Part shown: positions 34,697-44,585 of the stretch, piece by piece
Layout of the letters: every line of letters begins with the position of its first letter
Numbering within the stretch: position 1 is the first letter of the stretch
From: Natrarchaeobaculum sulfurireducens
GTDB taxonomy: Archaea; Halobacteriota; Halobacteria; Halobacteriales; Natrialbaceae
Direction of reading: 5' to 3'
Assembly (NCBI RefSeq): GCF_003430825.1
Contig: NZ_CP024047.1
Coordinates: 1,860,001-1,924,000, forward strand
DNA: 64,000 nucleotides
Position numbers and translations under genes: made by a program
The notes under the pieces: generated by a model
Told to the model about the DNA's origin: nothing
Database searches by the model: none
Seen by the model: only the letters and a program-made list of their open reading frames with translations

Positions 34697-35674
34697 ATGG
34701 GAAATGCAGCACTTCGCGACATCGCCGTCATCGAGGAGATTCCCTTCGATGACGTCTCCGGTATCGTCGCCGTCGACGCACACAACTGGCTGTATCGGTA
34801 CCTGACGACGACGGTCAAGTGGACCTCGAGCGACGCGTACACGACCGCAGACGGCACCGAGGTCGCCAACCTGATCGGCATCGTTCAGGGACTGCCCAAG
34901 TTCTTCGAACACGACGTCACGCCGGTGATGGTCTTCGACGGCGGTCCCTCCGAGCTCAAAGCCGACGAGATCGAATCCCGTCGCGAGCAACGCGAAACCT
35001 ACGAGGAGCAACTCGAGATCGCCCGCGAGGAGGGCGACGCGGTGGCAATCGCCCAACTCGAGTCCCGAACGCAGCGATTGACGTCGACGATTCAGGAGAC
35101 GAGTCGCGAACTGCTAGGGCTGCTCGACGTGCCGGTGGTCGAAGCCCCCGCCGAGGGCGAGGCCCAGGCCGCACACATGGTCCGACGCGGCGACGCCGAC
35201 TACGTCGGCTCCGAAGACTACGACGCGTTGCTGTTCGGCGCACCGTACACCCTCCGGCAACTGACGAGCAAGGGCGATCCCGAACTGATGGATCTCGAGG
35301 CGACGCTCGCAAACCACGACCTCACACAGGAACAACTGATCGATGCGGCCATCCTGATCGGAACGGACTTCAACGAGGGCGTCTCGGGCATCGGCCCGAA
35401 AACGGCGATCAAAGAGATCACCGAACACGGCGATCTCTGGAGCGTCCTCGAAGCCCGCGGCGACAGCGTCGAACACGGCGACCGGGTCCGACAGCTGTTT
35501 CGGGAGCCGAACGTCACCGACGAGTACGAGTTCGACACGGCGCTCGAGCCCGACCTCGAGGCCGCCCGCGAGTTCGTCTGCGGGGAGTGGGGGGTCGACG
35601 AAGACGAGGTGGCCCGCGGGTTCGAGCGGATCGACGAGACCGTCACACAGACCGGATTGGATCGCTGGACCTGA
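34697..35674 (+). CDS. fen1: Flap endonuclease 1
   Basis: Structure-specific nuclease that removes 5' flaps during replication and repair. Acidic active-site residues appear in [50 protein letters not shown] and [18 protein letters not shown] (helix-hairpin-helix-like). The C-terminus QTGLDRWT resembles a PCNA-binding PIP box. 325 residues. ATG 34697 gives the standard MGNAALRD N-terminus; the GTG one codon earlier is less likely. Confidence 0.95.
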   Translation: MGNAALRDIAVIEEIPFDDVSGIVAVDAHNWLYRYLTTTVKWTSSDAYTTADGTEVANLIGIVQGLPKFFEHDVTPVMVFDGGPSELKADEIESRREQRETYEEQLEIAREEGDAVAIAQLESRTQRLTSTIQETSRELLGLLDVPVVEAPAEGEAQAAHMVRRGDADYVGSEDYDALLFGAPYTLRQLTSKGDPELMDLEATLANHDLTQEQLIDAAILIGTDFNEGVSGIGPKTAIKEITEHGDLWSVLEARGDSVEHGDRVRQLFREPNVTDEYEFDTALEPDLEAAREFVCGEWGVDEDEVARGFERIDETVTQTGLDRWT

Positions 35675-35878
35675 TCTCGCCGTCTGCACCGACGACGCCC
35701 GCTGACCGACTCGAACAGCCGAACGGGTAGAGCGGGAGGGTGGTCCGTGAGTCGGTGCCAATGGTACGAGAAGGAGCGTTGCTCTCGAGGAGCGGTCGCC
35801 CTCGGTGACAGTCGCCATTACCGACGGAAACTCTATACGGGTTCCGGTGAACGGTCTTCATGAGAGGTGACACGATAC

Positions 35879-37915
35879 GTGACAGAGAGACTTGCAGTCG
35901 ACATCGGTGGGACGTTCGTCGACGCGATCACGTTCGATCGCTCGACCCGCAACGTGACCGTCGAGAAGGCGTCGACGACCCCCGCCGAGCCGGCGTCCGG
36001 AGTCGTCTCCTCGGTCGAGAAGGTCGATGCGACCCTCGAGGAGACCGAAGCGTTCGTTCACGGGACGACGCTCGGATTGAACGCCGTCTTAGAGCGGACG
36101 GGCGCGACGACGGGAATTATCACGAACGAGGGCTTCAGGGACGTCTACGAGATCGGACGCACGAGCGTCGAGCGGGAGTCGATGTACGACATTCGCTACC
36201 AGAAACCGGAGACGCTCGTCGACCGACGGCGACGCGTCGGCGTCCCGGGCCGACTGGACGCCACCGGCGAGGAGGTCGACCCACTAGACGCCGAGGCCGT
36301 CAGGGAAGCCGCCACACAGCTCGTCGAGGAGCGAGGTGTCGAGGGGATCGCCATCTGTTTCCTTCACTCCTATCGAAACCCAGCCCACGAACGGGAGGCC
36401 GCCCGGATCGTTCGCGAGGCCTACCCGACGGTCAGCGTCTCCATCTCGAGCGACATCACGCGCGAGTATCGCGAATACGAGCGAACGAGTACGGCCGTGA
36501 TGGACGCCTACATCAAACCGATCTTCGAGACGTACGTCGACGAGGTAGACGAGGCGCTTTCAGCGCGCGGGTTCGACGCACCCTTTTTCATCACCCGATC
36601 GGGTGGCGGGACGCTCACCGCCGACAGGGCGACCAACGCGCCGGTACATACCATCCTCTCTGGCCCCGCCGGTGGACTCATCGGTGCGTCCCACGTCGGC
36701 CGCGAGACTGGCCGCGAGAATCTCATTACGGTCGACGTCGGCGGGACCAGCCTCGACGCCTGCGTCATCGAAGACGGTTCCCCTGCGGTAAAGTACGACT
36801 CCCGACTCGAGCACCAGCCGCTGCAGATCCCCGTCTACGACATCCGAACGATCGGTGCCGGTGGCGGTTCGATCGCCTGGCTCGACGGCGAACTCCTCAA
36901 GGTCGGGCCCCAGAGCGCCGGTGCCGATCCGGGACCAGTCGCGTACGGACAGGGTGGAACCGAACCCACCGTCACCGACGCGGCCGTCGCGCTCGGATAC
37001 GTCGATCCCGGTGACTTCCTCGGCGGCGAGATGGAACTCGACGCCGACGGCGCACGAGGCGCGCTCGAGGAGACGCTCGCCGAACCGCTCGGCTCGAGCG
37101 TTACGGCCGTCTCGCGGGGGATCTTCGACGTCACGCTCGCAAATACCGTCGGCGCGATCCGCGAACTCACGATCGAGAAGGGACTCGATCCCCGCGAGTT
37201 TTCGATGCTTTCGTTCGGCGGCGCGGGACCGATGCTCGTCCCCCTGCTCGCCCGTGAGATGGGTGTCGAGGAGGTCGTCGTCCCGACGGCACCGTCGGTG
37301 TTCTCCGCGCTTGGGATGCTCATGGCCGACGTCGTCTACGACTTCTCGCGGACGAACATCGAGGCGCTGACCGATCTCGAGGTGTCTGCCCTCGAGTCGA
37401 CGTTCGACGCCCTAGATGCCGAGGCCATCGAGACGCTCACGGCAGAGGGGTTCGACGCCGAGGCGATCGATCTCGAGCACACCCTCGAGATGCGCTATCT
37501 GGGCCAGGAACACACCGTCGAGGTGGATGCGAACGAACTCGAGTCGATCGCCGACCTCGGCGATCGCTTCGAGGCCGATCACGAGAGCCGATACGGCCAC
37601 ACGATGGACGATCCGGCGGAGGTCGTCCACCAGCGAGTACGCGCTGTCGGACGCAACGACAAACCGCCGCTCGAGCGCGAGCAGCCGGTCGACGTCTCGC
37701 CCGAACCTGTCGGGACGAGGGACGCGTTCTGTTTCGCCGAGGGCGAACGAACCGCGTTCGACGTCTACGACCGCGACGATCTGCGGGCGGGAGCACAGCT
37801 CGACGGCCCGGCGATCGTCCGGGAGCCGACGACGACCATCGTTTTTCACTCGGATCAGACGGCGACCGTCGACGAGTATGGCCAACTCGTCATCACCGGA
37901 GGTGACACTGCATGA
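35879..37915 (+). CDS. hyuA: Hydantoinase/oxoprolinase subunit A
   Basis: ATP-dependent opening of cyclic amides such as 5-oxoproline or hydantoins, with the B subunit. The N-terminal phosphate-binding motif is LAVDIGGTFVDAI, the second is LITVDVGGTSLDACV, and the family signature VHTILSGPAGGLIGA precedes it. GAGGGSIAW and SFGGAGPMLVPLLAREMG are also typical. GTG 35879 is preferred, since AGGTGA at 35865-35870 lies 8 nt before it and MTERLAVDIGGTF is the usual N-terminus; GTG 35867 is the alternative. It overlaps hyuB by 4 nt. The exact substrate is not shown by sequence. Confidence 0.9.
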   Translation: MTERLAVDIGGTFVDAITFDRSTRNVTVEKASTTPAEPASGVVSSVEKVDATLEETEAFVHGTTLGLNAVLERTGATTGIITNEGFRDVYEIGRTSVERESMYDIRYQKPETLVDRRRRVGVPGRLDATGEEVDPLDAEAVREAATQLVEERGVEGIAICFLHSYRNPAHEREAARIVREAYPTVSVSISSDITREYREYERTSTAVMDAYIKPIFETYVDEVDEALSARGFDAPFFITRSGGGTLTADRATNAPVHTILSGPAGGLIGASHVGRETGRENLITVDVGGTSLDACVIEDGSPAVKYDSRLEHQPLQIPVYDIRTIGAGGGSIAWLDGELLKVGPQSAGADPGPVAYGQGGTEPTVTDAAVALGYVDPGDFLGGEMELDADGARGALEETLAEPLGSSVTAVSRGIFDVTLANTVGAIRELTIEKGLDPREFSMLSFGGAGPMLVPLLAREMGVEEVVVPTAPSVFSALGMLMADVVYDFSRTNIEALTDLEVSALESTFDALDAEAIETLTAEGFDAEAIDLEHTLEMRYLGQEHTVEVDANELESIADLGDRFEADHESRYGHTMDDPAEVVHQRVRAVGRNDKPPLEREQPVDVSPEPVGTRDAFCFAEGERTAFDVYDRDDLRAGAQLDGPAIVREPTTTIVFHSDQTATVDEYGQLVITGGDTA

Positions 37916-39720
37916 GCGAGCCAAACACGGACAGCCAGACGACGATCGACGCCGCCACCGTCGAGGTGGTGCGCAACTACCTCACCTCGGCTGCGACGGA
38001 GATGCAACGAACGCTGGTCAGGACCGCGTACAACACGATCATCTACGAGATCTTAGACTTCGGGATCTCGCTGTACGACCGCGACCGCACCCTGATCGCC
38101 GATTCGCCGGGACTGGCGCTCTTTCTCGGCGCAAACGACTACGCACTCGAGAAGCTAGTCGAACACGTCGGCGAGGAGAACATAGAGCCGGGCGACGTGT
38201 TGCTGATGAACTACCCCTACTGGAGTTCGACGCACACGCTCGACGTGGGCGTCTTCGCGCCCATCTTCCAGGAGGGTCCAGAGGTGCCTCGCGAGGAGAA
38301 CGAACTGCTCGGCTACGCCGCGACGCGGGCTCACTGGCTCGATCTCGGAGCGAAAGACGAAGGATACGTCCTCGACTCAACGGACGTCCACCAGGAGGGG
38401 GTCATCTTTCCCGGTACGAAGGTCCACAAGCGTGGCGAGCCCGACGAGGAGGTGCTCGACCTGATTCGGTTTAACTCTCGGCTCCCGGATAAGGTGCTTG
38501 GAGACCTGAACGCCCAGATCGCTGCGATCCGGACCGGAACACGTCGACTCCGGGAACTCCACGAGAAGTACGGCGGCGAGACGATCAACGCCTGCATCGA
38601 GCGCATCCAGGACCACGGCGAGCGGACGGCTCGCGAGGCCGTCCGTGCGTTGCCCGACGGGGCGTGGTCGGCGGTCGACTACGCCGACGGGACGACCGGC
38701 GACGGCATCCGGATCGAAGTCGAGGTGACGATCGACGGCGAGGAGGTCCACGTCGACTTCTCGGGGTCTGCCGAGCAGGTCGACGGGCCGCTGAACATCC
38801 CCCGCGGGATGACCGAGACCGTCTGCAAACTCTGTTTCAAGACGATCACGACGCCCGAGGAAGCGTCGAACGCCGGTCAGTACGAGCCGCTGTCGATCCA
38901 CGCACCGGAGGGCAACGTCTTCAACGCGAGCTACCCCGCGCCGACGTTTACCATCTGGACCGGCATCGTCAGCGTCGACGTCGTGTTCAAGGCGCTCGCG
39001 AAAGCGATGCCCGAGCGCGTCCCGGCCAGTTCGGGCGGCGATCTGAACGACATCATGCTGTTCGGCGAGGACCCCGAAACGGGCCGCCAGTTCGTCGAGG
39101 CAAACAACGACGCCGTCGGCTGGGGCGGGACGACGGATCACGACGGGGCCACCGCGATCATGCATATCACCGAAACGATGGTCCAGAACATCCCCATCGA
39201 GGTCTTCGAAAGCAAGGCCCCGGTCTCGTTCGACGAACTCTCGCTTCGACAGGATTCAGGCGGTGCAGGGGAATACCGCGGCGGCCTCGGCCTCCGGCGA
39301 GACTTCCGCATGGAGAGCCCCGTCGGCGCGCTCTCGATCGTCCAGAAGACCCGCGAACCAGGCTGGGGGATCGACGGCGGCGACCCTGGCGCGAAAAACG
39401 GCGTCGTCCTCGAGTGTCACGACGACGCCGACGAGCGCGTCCAGGTACTCGTCGACAACACCGACATCTACGACGACGACCGACAGTGGGTCGGAATGTT
39501 CCGGGGGACCTTCCTCGAGGACGAGGTCATCTCCAACCGCACGGGCGGCGGTGGCGGCTACGGCGACCCGTTCGACCGCGACCCCGAAGCCGTCCGCGAG
39601 GACGTGATCGATGGCTACGTCTCCCGCAAGGCGGCCCGCGAGGAGTACGGCGTCGTGATCACCGACGACGACGACATCGATTGGGAAGAAACCGACCGTC
39701 GGAGATCCAAATCGACATGA
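37912..39720 (+). CDS. hyuB: Hydantoinase/oxoprolinase subunit B
   Basis: 602 residues, partner of the upstream A subunit (ATGA overlap). Diagnostic motifs: VVRNYLTSAATEMQRTLVRTAYNTIIYEILDFGISLYD at the N-terminus, GDVLLMNYPYWSSTHTLDV, FSGSAEQVDGPLNIP, PASSGGDLNDIM and a C-terminal GGLGLRRDFRMESPVG and RTGGGGGYGDPFDRDP. The protein is full length. With HyuA and the M24 hydrolase it forms a three-gene unit for cyclic amide use. Confidence 0.92.
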   Translation: MSEPNTDSQTTIDAATVEVVRNYLTSAATEMQRTLVRTAYNTIIYEILDFGISLYDRDRTLIADSPGLALFLGANDYALEKLVEHVGEENIEPGDVLLMNYPYWSSTHTLDVGVFAPIFQEGPEVPREENELLGYAATRAHWLDLGAKDEGYVLDSTDVHQEGVIFPGTKVHKRGEPDEEVLDLIRFNSRLPDKVLGDLNAQIAAIRTGTRRLRELHEKYGGETINACIERIQDHGERTAREAVRALPDGAWSAVDYADGTTGDGIRIEVEVTIDGEEVHVDFSGSAEQVDGPLNIPRGMTETVCKLCFKTITTPEEASNAGQYEPLSIHAPEGNVFNASYPAPTFTIWTGIVSVDVVFKALAKAMPERVPASSGGDLNDIMLFGEDPETGRQFVEANNDAVGWGGTTDHDGATAIMHITETMVQNIPIEVFESKAPVSFDELSLRQDSGGAGEYRGGLGLRRDFRMESPVGALSIVQKTREPGWGIDGGDPGAKNGVVLECHDDADERVQVLVDNTDIYDDDRQWVGMFRGTFLEDEVISNRTGGGGGYGDPFDRDPEAVREDVIDGYVSRKAAREEYGVVITDDDDIDWEETDRRRSKST

Positions 39721-39751
39721 TAGAAGACGACATCGCCCAAACCCAATCACC

Positions 39752-40867
39752 ATGACCGAGTCATCCGTCATCGAGAACAGACTCGAACGCGCCCGCGAGG
39801 CCGCAGCCGAGCGCGACCTCGAGGCACTGGTCTGCTTTCCGAGTTCGAACCTCACCTACCTCTCGGGGTTCGAAGACGAGCCGATGGAACGGCACCTGTT
39901 CCTGTTCGTCACTCCCGAGCGGGAGCTGTTCGTCGCGCCCGAGATGTACGACCACCAGATTCGCGACGCGTCTCCCGTCGAAGACGTCCGAACGTGGAGC
40001 GACGACGAAGACCCGACACGGCTGCTCGAGGCGGTCGGCGACGACCTCGACATCGGCAGTGGGCGGCTCCTGGTCGACGACCGCATGTGGGCGTTGTTCA
40101 CCCAGGACCTGCGGGCGACATTTCCTGACGCCTCGTTCGGCCTGGCTGGCGAGGTGCTCTCTGACCTGCGTATCCGCAAAGACGAGGCGGAACTCGAAGC
40201 TCTCCGCGAAGCCGCGCGGATTTCAGACCACGTCAGTGAGCAGATCCGGGCACTCGCTGGCGAGGCGATCGGCATGACGGAGGCCGAACTCGCCGCCGAA
40301 ATCGACCGTCGGCTCGAGGACGCTGGCGGTTCCGGCGTCTCCTTCGAGACCGTCGTCGGCAGCGGGCCGAACGGTGCCCGGCCACACCATCGCCACGGCG
40401 ACCGCGAGATCGAATCCGGCGATCCCGTCGTCCTCGATTTCGGCACCTGGGTTGAGGGCTATCCCGGCGACCAGACCCGGACGGTCGTCTTCGACGGCGA
40501 GCCGTCAGAGCGGTTTCTGGATGTCCACGAGGCCGTCCTCGAAGCCCACAACGCTGGCGTCGAGGCTGCTGGCCCCGGTGTCGAGGCTCGCGAGGTCGAC
40601 CGCGCCGCCCGGCAAGTACTCGAAGAACGCGGCTACGGTGACGAGTTCATCCACCGCACCGGCCACGGCGTCGGCCTCGACGTCCACGAACCGCCCTATA
40701 TCACGAGCGAGAACGCCCGCAAACTCGAGCCCGGAATGGTGTTCAGCGTCGAACCTGGCGTCTACCTCGAGGGTGAGTTCGGCGTCCGCATCGAGGATCT
40801 GGTCGTCGTCACCGATGGCGGCTGCGAGCGGCTGAACGACTCGCCTCGAGGATGGCAGTCGCTTTGA
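39752..40867 (+). CDS. M24-family metallopeptidase (Xaa-Pro dipeptidase-like)
   Basis: 371 residues with an N-terminal creatinase/prolidase domain (1-135) and a C-terminal pita-bread catalytic domain. All five metal ligands are visible: Asp in VLDFGTW, Asp in GDQTRTVVF, His in RTGHGVGLDVHE, Glu in VEPGVYLEG and Glu in RIEDLVV. It starts 31 nt after hyuB and probably belongs to that operon, so it may cleave the ring-opened product or a proline-like peptide. That role is inference; the family also includes creatinase. Confidence 0.88.
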   Translation: MTESSVIENRLERAREAAAERDLEALVCFPSSNLTYLSGFEDEPMERHLFLFVTPERELFVAPEMYDHQIRDASPVEDVRTWSDDEDPTRLLEAVGDDLDIGSGRLLVDDRMWALFTQDLRATFPDASFGLAGEVLSDLRIRKDEAELEALREAARISDHVSEQIRALAGEAIGMTEAELAAEIDRRLEDAGGSGVSFETVVGSGPNGARPHHRHGDREIESGDPVVLDFGTWVEGYPGDQTRTVVFDGEPSERFLDVHEAVLEAHNAGVEAAGPGVEAREVDRAARQVLEERGYGDEFIHRTGHGVGLDVHEPPYITSENARKLEPGMVFSVEPGVYLEGEFGVRIEDLVVVTDGGCERLNDSPRGWQSL

Positions 40868-40890
40868 ATGGGCACTCGAATAGCAGGGAA

Positions 40891-40919
40891 CTGCTCTGTT
40901 AAACCCTCAATTAGTGAAA
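40891..40919. repeat. Single IS6-type terminal-repeat remnant
   Basis: GCTCTGTT-AAACCCTCAATTAGTGAAA matches the right terminal repeat of the element at 48142-48395 (GGTTTTGTTGAAACCTTCAA...) at most positions. Only this end is found, facing rightward into the AT-rich island. Confidence 0.5.
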
Positions 40920-41026
40920 TATTCAGGAGTTATCCTAAAGGGGAAGCGCCATAATCACATCTCAAATCAAATGTAGAATTTTGTGAATCCCAACTACTAG
41001 TAAATAGTGGAATGTAGAGACGAAAT

Positions 41027-42001
41027 CTACTGTGTGAGACTTACAGAGTGTTCTATTGTTTCTACGTTCTCTCCATCGTAAAAGTCGCATTCTCCACTTA
41101 AGTAAACAAGTTCCTTCCAATCGCCTTCATAACTTTCACGATAGGCAAGGGAGTTCGTGTCAAGAATTGATGTACTTTCTGCGGAACTACCTGTGGATTC
41201 GTATTCCCATTCACCCACATCTAGGTATTCGACTGAACTATCTTCATAATATGTACCTCCAACTTCCACTTCGTATCCAATTTCAATACTTGGGTCTCTA
41301 CTTGCCTCTAAGGCGACCGATACAGTGCCGTCTCGGTTTCCGTCATCACGAGGGGTATGATAATCGAAATCCATCTCATGACCTCCACGCCCCCAGTTGT
41401 GGGTTGTCATTCCATCGGCAATGCGATAGCCAGAATCACATATGCGATCCATCATTCCAGGGTACGCCCAAGTCTCATCACGTAGCGCGAAGTGACTAGG
41501 GTCCTCATCACTTCGGTACAATACATATTTGTTCTGTAGTGAGCCATATGGGCAATTTTCAGTGACTATATCATCATCGTAAACCGCAGACCAGTCACTA
41601 GTATCTTGTGTCTGAAATTCAGACCCAGATTTTTCTTTAAATTCTTTTTGTTTGTCTTTATTTCTCTGATGAAGTGCGGCTTGATCCCGTTTATTTACTG
41701 CAAACCCGAAATCACTATGAATTGTATTGTTGGTTGCGGTAACAACATATGACACGAGTTCACCTTTCGAACTGGGAATTGGTTTGATAACGTCTTTAGA
41801 ATCAATTCCATTTTGTTCAGCTACGGCTTGGATCAATTCCAGTATTTCATCTTGACTAATCGGGTTTTGTAAACTTCCTCTAATAGAGTATACTTCGCGA
41901 CCATCTCCTTTTCCGCTAACGGTCTTTGCTGATCCTGCTACTGCTAATGACCCTATTCCAGCCAACACCTTTCGGCGATTGGTTTTATCCATCATTGCCA
42001 A
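41027..42001 (-). CDS. Exported protein of unknown function, probable Tat substrate, AT-rich
   Basis: 324 residues. The N-terminus TNRRKVLAGIGSLAVAGSA has twin arginines, a hydrophobic core and an Ala-x-Ala-type end, fitting Tat export. The mature part is hydrophilic: a helical first third (SQDEILELIQAVAEQNG), a region with CPYGSLQNKYVLYRSDEDPSH, ICDSGYRIADGMTTHNWGRGG, and a beta-rich C-terminus with repeated Tyr/Glu motifs. Codons favour A/T at third positions, unlike neighbours, so recent transfer is likely. No family is recognised. It is divergent from the lipoprotein gene at 42102. Confidence 0.75.
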   Translation of the reverse strand: MAMMDKTNRRKVLAGIGSLAVAGSAKTVSGKGDGREVYSIRGSLQNPISQDEILELIQAVAEQNGIDSKDVIKPIPSSKGELVSYVVTATNNTIHSDFGFAVNKRDQAALHQRNKDKQKEFKEKSGSEFQTQDTSDWSAVYDDDIVTENCPYGSLQNKYVLYRSDEDPSHFALRDETWAYPGMMDRICDSGYRIADGMTTHNWGRGGHEMDFDYHTPRDDGNRDGTVSVALEASRDPSIEIGYEVEVGGTYYEDSSVEYLDVGEWEYESTGSSAESTSILDTNSLAYRESYEGDWKELVYLSGECDFYDGENVETIEHSVSLTQ

Positions 42002-42101
42002 CCTATAATTAAATACACTTCTATTTATATTTTCCGTTAGCCATTTCCACTAGATACGGGTTTAGGAAAGAACCAAGTGATAAAGGAGTGAAACAGTGAA
42101 T

Positions 42102-43247
42102 ATGAAACGCCGTTCGTTTAGCCTAATAGCTGTGTCGTTGGTAACCGGTTGTCTCTCCATGAATTCGACTGCTAGGAATGACTCGCCAGCCGAGCGAATA
42201 TCGGCGTTCGGCACTGAAGAATGGCCACAACAAGGTGGCGACCCAATGAATCGATATCACGGATACGTGAGTGGAGAATTTGAAAAGGATATCCTTGAAG
42301 TTCAAACCTGGAACACTGACAGCAGAAGTATTCGAGCCCCACCTATTACCTCACAAACAAATACATTTCTCATAGATGGATCCGAGGGAGTTGTTACATT
42401 TGGGACAGACGGGCAGTATGAACGGACCTTTGATTATGTTCTTCCCATTGGAGCAGCTTACATTGATGATGACCTCTTCGTGTTAGGTTCAGAAAAATTA
42501 GTACGTCTCTCAGATAACGAGGTCTCCTGGAGCGTTCCGTTAGAGGTTCCCCCTCAATCTATCAAAGCTACTGGCGACCAAATTCTCGTAACACCGGATC
42601 TGGCAGATAGCATTGTGAGCATCCATAATGCCGATACTGGCGAAATAGTTACGACTACATCAGTTGATGGTACAATATCCTCAGCAGCTTTCTCTGAGAA
42701 CGGCACTGGCTATCTTTTGACCTCCCGCGGCACAGTTATTGCGATTAGTGGAGACCAAGTTGCTGTTCTTGCAGATTTGGATACCTATGGTACGCAAATT
42801 TCTGTTGAAAAGGATATTTTATACGTCGCTGGAAACGATGGCAATGGACTGATCACTGCGCTCGATATAGAGACGGGGGAGATATTATGGGAGATAACGG
42901 AGCCCGGACTTGGTGATTGGGGTTTTGCTGTCGATGATAGGCATGTTTATACATTAACCAATTCTGGAACGCTCACAGCCATATCTGAAGGGGAGATAAT
43001 CTGGACCGCCAAATCAGAGGGGTCATTCCAGAAGCATGCCGGCGCCGACCGTGCACCTGTCTGTACAGATGATTTTGTAATGTATATTGGATCTGAAATG
43101 GCTCTAGTTGTGGTTGACCGTGAGACCGGTACTGAACAGGGACGATATACATGGAATCCAGTTTCACCAAACCGTCCTATTCCATATGGGAATGGGGTGT
43201 TACTGTCTGACCAGGTGGGCCTCTATTGGCTTCCAGTAGACGATTGA
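42102..43247 (+). CDS. PQQ-like beta-propeller lipoprotein, AT-rich
   Basis: 381 residues. The N-terminus MKRRSFSLIAVSLVTGCLS contains an RR pair and a lipobox (TGC), so it is probably exported by Tat and lipid-anchored. The remainder repeats a propeller-blade pattern: EEWPQQGGDPMNRYHGY at the start, then LFVLGSEKLVRL, LYVAGNDGNGLITALDIETGEILWEI, VYTLTNSGTLTAISEGEIIWTA and ALVVVDRETGTEQGRYTW. AGGAGTGA (42084-42091) precedes it; GTG 42096 is an alternative start. No enzymatic residues are evident; binding or assembly role possible. Composition matches the divergent neighbour. Confidence 0.8.
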   Translation: MKRRSFSLIAVSLVTGCLSMNSTARNDSPAERISAFGTEEWPQQGGDPMNRYHGYVSGEFEKDILEVQTWNTDSRSIRAPPITSQTNTFLIDGSEGVVTFGTDGQYERTFDYVLPIGAAYIDDDLFVLGSEKLVRLSDNEVSWSVPLEVPPQSIKATGDQILVTPDLADSIVSIHNADTGEIVTTTSVDGTISSAAFSENGTGYLLTSRGTVIAISGDQVAVLADLDTYGTQISVEKDILYVAGNDGNGLITALDIETGEILWEITEPGLGDWGFAVDDRHVYTLTNSGTLTAISEGEIIWTAKSEGSFQKHAGADRAPVCTDDFVMYIGSEMALVVVDRETGTEQGRYTWNPVSPNRPIPYGNGVLLSDQVGLYWLPVDD

Positions 43248-43492
43248 CTCAGTACATTGCTGGGCTCAGTCTCTGATTCAGGCTGCCATACGCGGTTGGT
43301 CACCCGAATTGCGGAAAGGCGGGCGTTGCCCCGTCGATCGCCACGAGCGGGCCGACAACGATGTGGAAACCGCTGTACGTTCGAAACGGAGGGTGGGAGG
43401 CTTTTCATCGAAGCCAAGCGGGAACGAAGCTCTCTCGAGATTTTACCGAGGGCGCGGCGAAGACGCGCCCACACGCAGAGCCAAAGTTCGTC

Positions 43493-44470
43493 TCAGAACA
43501 GGTGGTCGTCCAGCAATTTCGCTGGGCCGCCGACCTCCCAGACGGTCGTGGAGACGCCGCAGTCGGCGATCTCTTCTTCGACGTACTCGGCGTGCTCGTC
43601 GGTGGTGTTGACGTAGACGGTCGCACCCGTGTCGGTCGAGAAGTAGACCGGAATGTCCTCTTCTTCGCGGAGTTCGCGCACGCGGTTGAAGATGGCGAGC
43701 GTCGCGGGCTGCCAGTAGAGCCAGGCGGAGGGCCCGGTCATCGTCGTCGCTGCGAGCGAGAGCGAGTCGTGTTCGGCGAGTTCGAACGTCCGCTCGAAGT
43801 CGTCGCTTCGCAGGGCGTCGCGCATCTCGGCGATCTGTTCGTGAATGTGTGCGTTCCGGGCCTGGAACATGTGACTGTCGGCGGCCTCGCGGTGAGCGTC
43901 TTCGGTCTCTTTGTGATAGGGGACGAGTCCGACGATGATCTTCAGGTCCTCGTGGAGGTTCGTCGGAACCCGTCGGGAGCGACAGTCCTCGTCGTTCAAT
44001 CCGGTGTACAGTTGCGAGAACGCACCCGTTACGGCTCGAGCTGCAGATGCGGACCCGACGCGAGCGATCGTCGAAATCTCCGGCAGCGAGCACTCGAGGT
44101 CGGCAGCCTCGGCCAGCGCCACCGCAGCGGCTGCGAAGCCGGACGACGACGAGCCGAGGCCGACGTTCGATGGGAAGCTATTCTCGCTCTCGAGGCGGAC
44201 CGGGTAGACGGTGTGAGCGGCGTCAGACATCGAACGCGCCTTCTCGACGACGGCTTCGACGCGTTCGGCGGCACGCCCCTCGAGTTCCTCGCCGTCGACG
44301 ACGAAGGTGTCATCGTCGTAGTCCATCGAGAACTCGACGGTCGTTCGCGTGTGGCTCGGGGCCGTACAGAGGCTGATGCTATCGTGATAGGGGAGCCGCT
44401 CGATCTCGTCGCGCATCCCGTGGTACTTGATGAGTCCCTGGATGGGGTGGGCCATCGCGGTGGCTTTCAT
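43493..44470 (-). CDS. mvaD: Phosphomevalonate decarboxylase
   Basis: GHMP-superfamily enzyme of the archaeal mevalonate route to isoprenoid lipids. ATP-binding-type motif FPSNVGLGSSSSGFAAAAVAL; other segments are HPIQGLIKYHGM near the N-terminus and ASAARAVTGAFSQLYTG. The C-terminus has IPVYFSTDTGATVYVNTT, a typical GHMP motif. 325 residues. Haloferax has an enzyme of this group shown to decarboxylate mevalonate 5-phosphate; assignment to phosphomevalonate rather than diphosphomevalonate rests on that knowledge. Confidence 0.88.
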   Translation of the reverse strand: MKATAMAHPIQGLIKYHGMRDEIERLPYHDSISLCTAPSHTRTTVEFSMDYDDDTFVVDGEELEGRAAERVEAVVEKARSMSDAAHTVYPVRLESENSFPSNVGLGSSSSGFAAAAVALAEAADLECSLPEISTIARVGSASAARAVTGAFSQLYTGLNDEDCRSRRVPTNLHEDLKIIVGLVPYHKETEDAHREAADSHMFQARNAHIHEQIAEMRDALRSDDFERTFELAEHDSLSLAATTMTGPSAWLYWQPATLAIFNRVRELREEEDIPVYFSTDTGATVYVNTTDEHAEYVEEEIADCGVSTTVWEVGGPAKLLDDHLF

Positions 44471-44585
44471 ATCCTATCACGGACGTGATGGTCGCATAAA
44501 GGTCACGGCATCTCTCCGACCCCTCGGGGTCGAGGTGGCCGCCCCTCGAGCGACGTTCACGTTGGACGTCGTAGTCCCGGAGTGT

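Noticed and set aside
43248-43492. Right-hand IS6 end closing the AT-rich island
   Set aside because: Only a 10-base similarity (CTCAGTACAT near 43250) to the MITE's inner left end; too short to accept.
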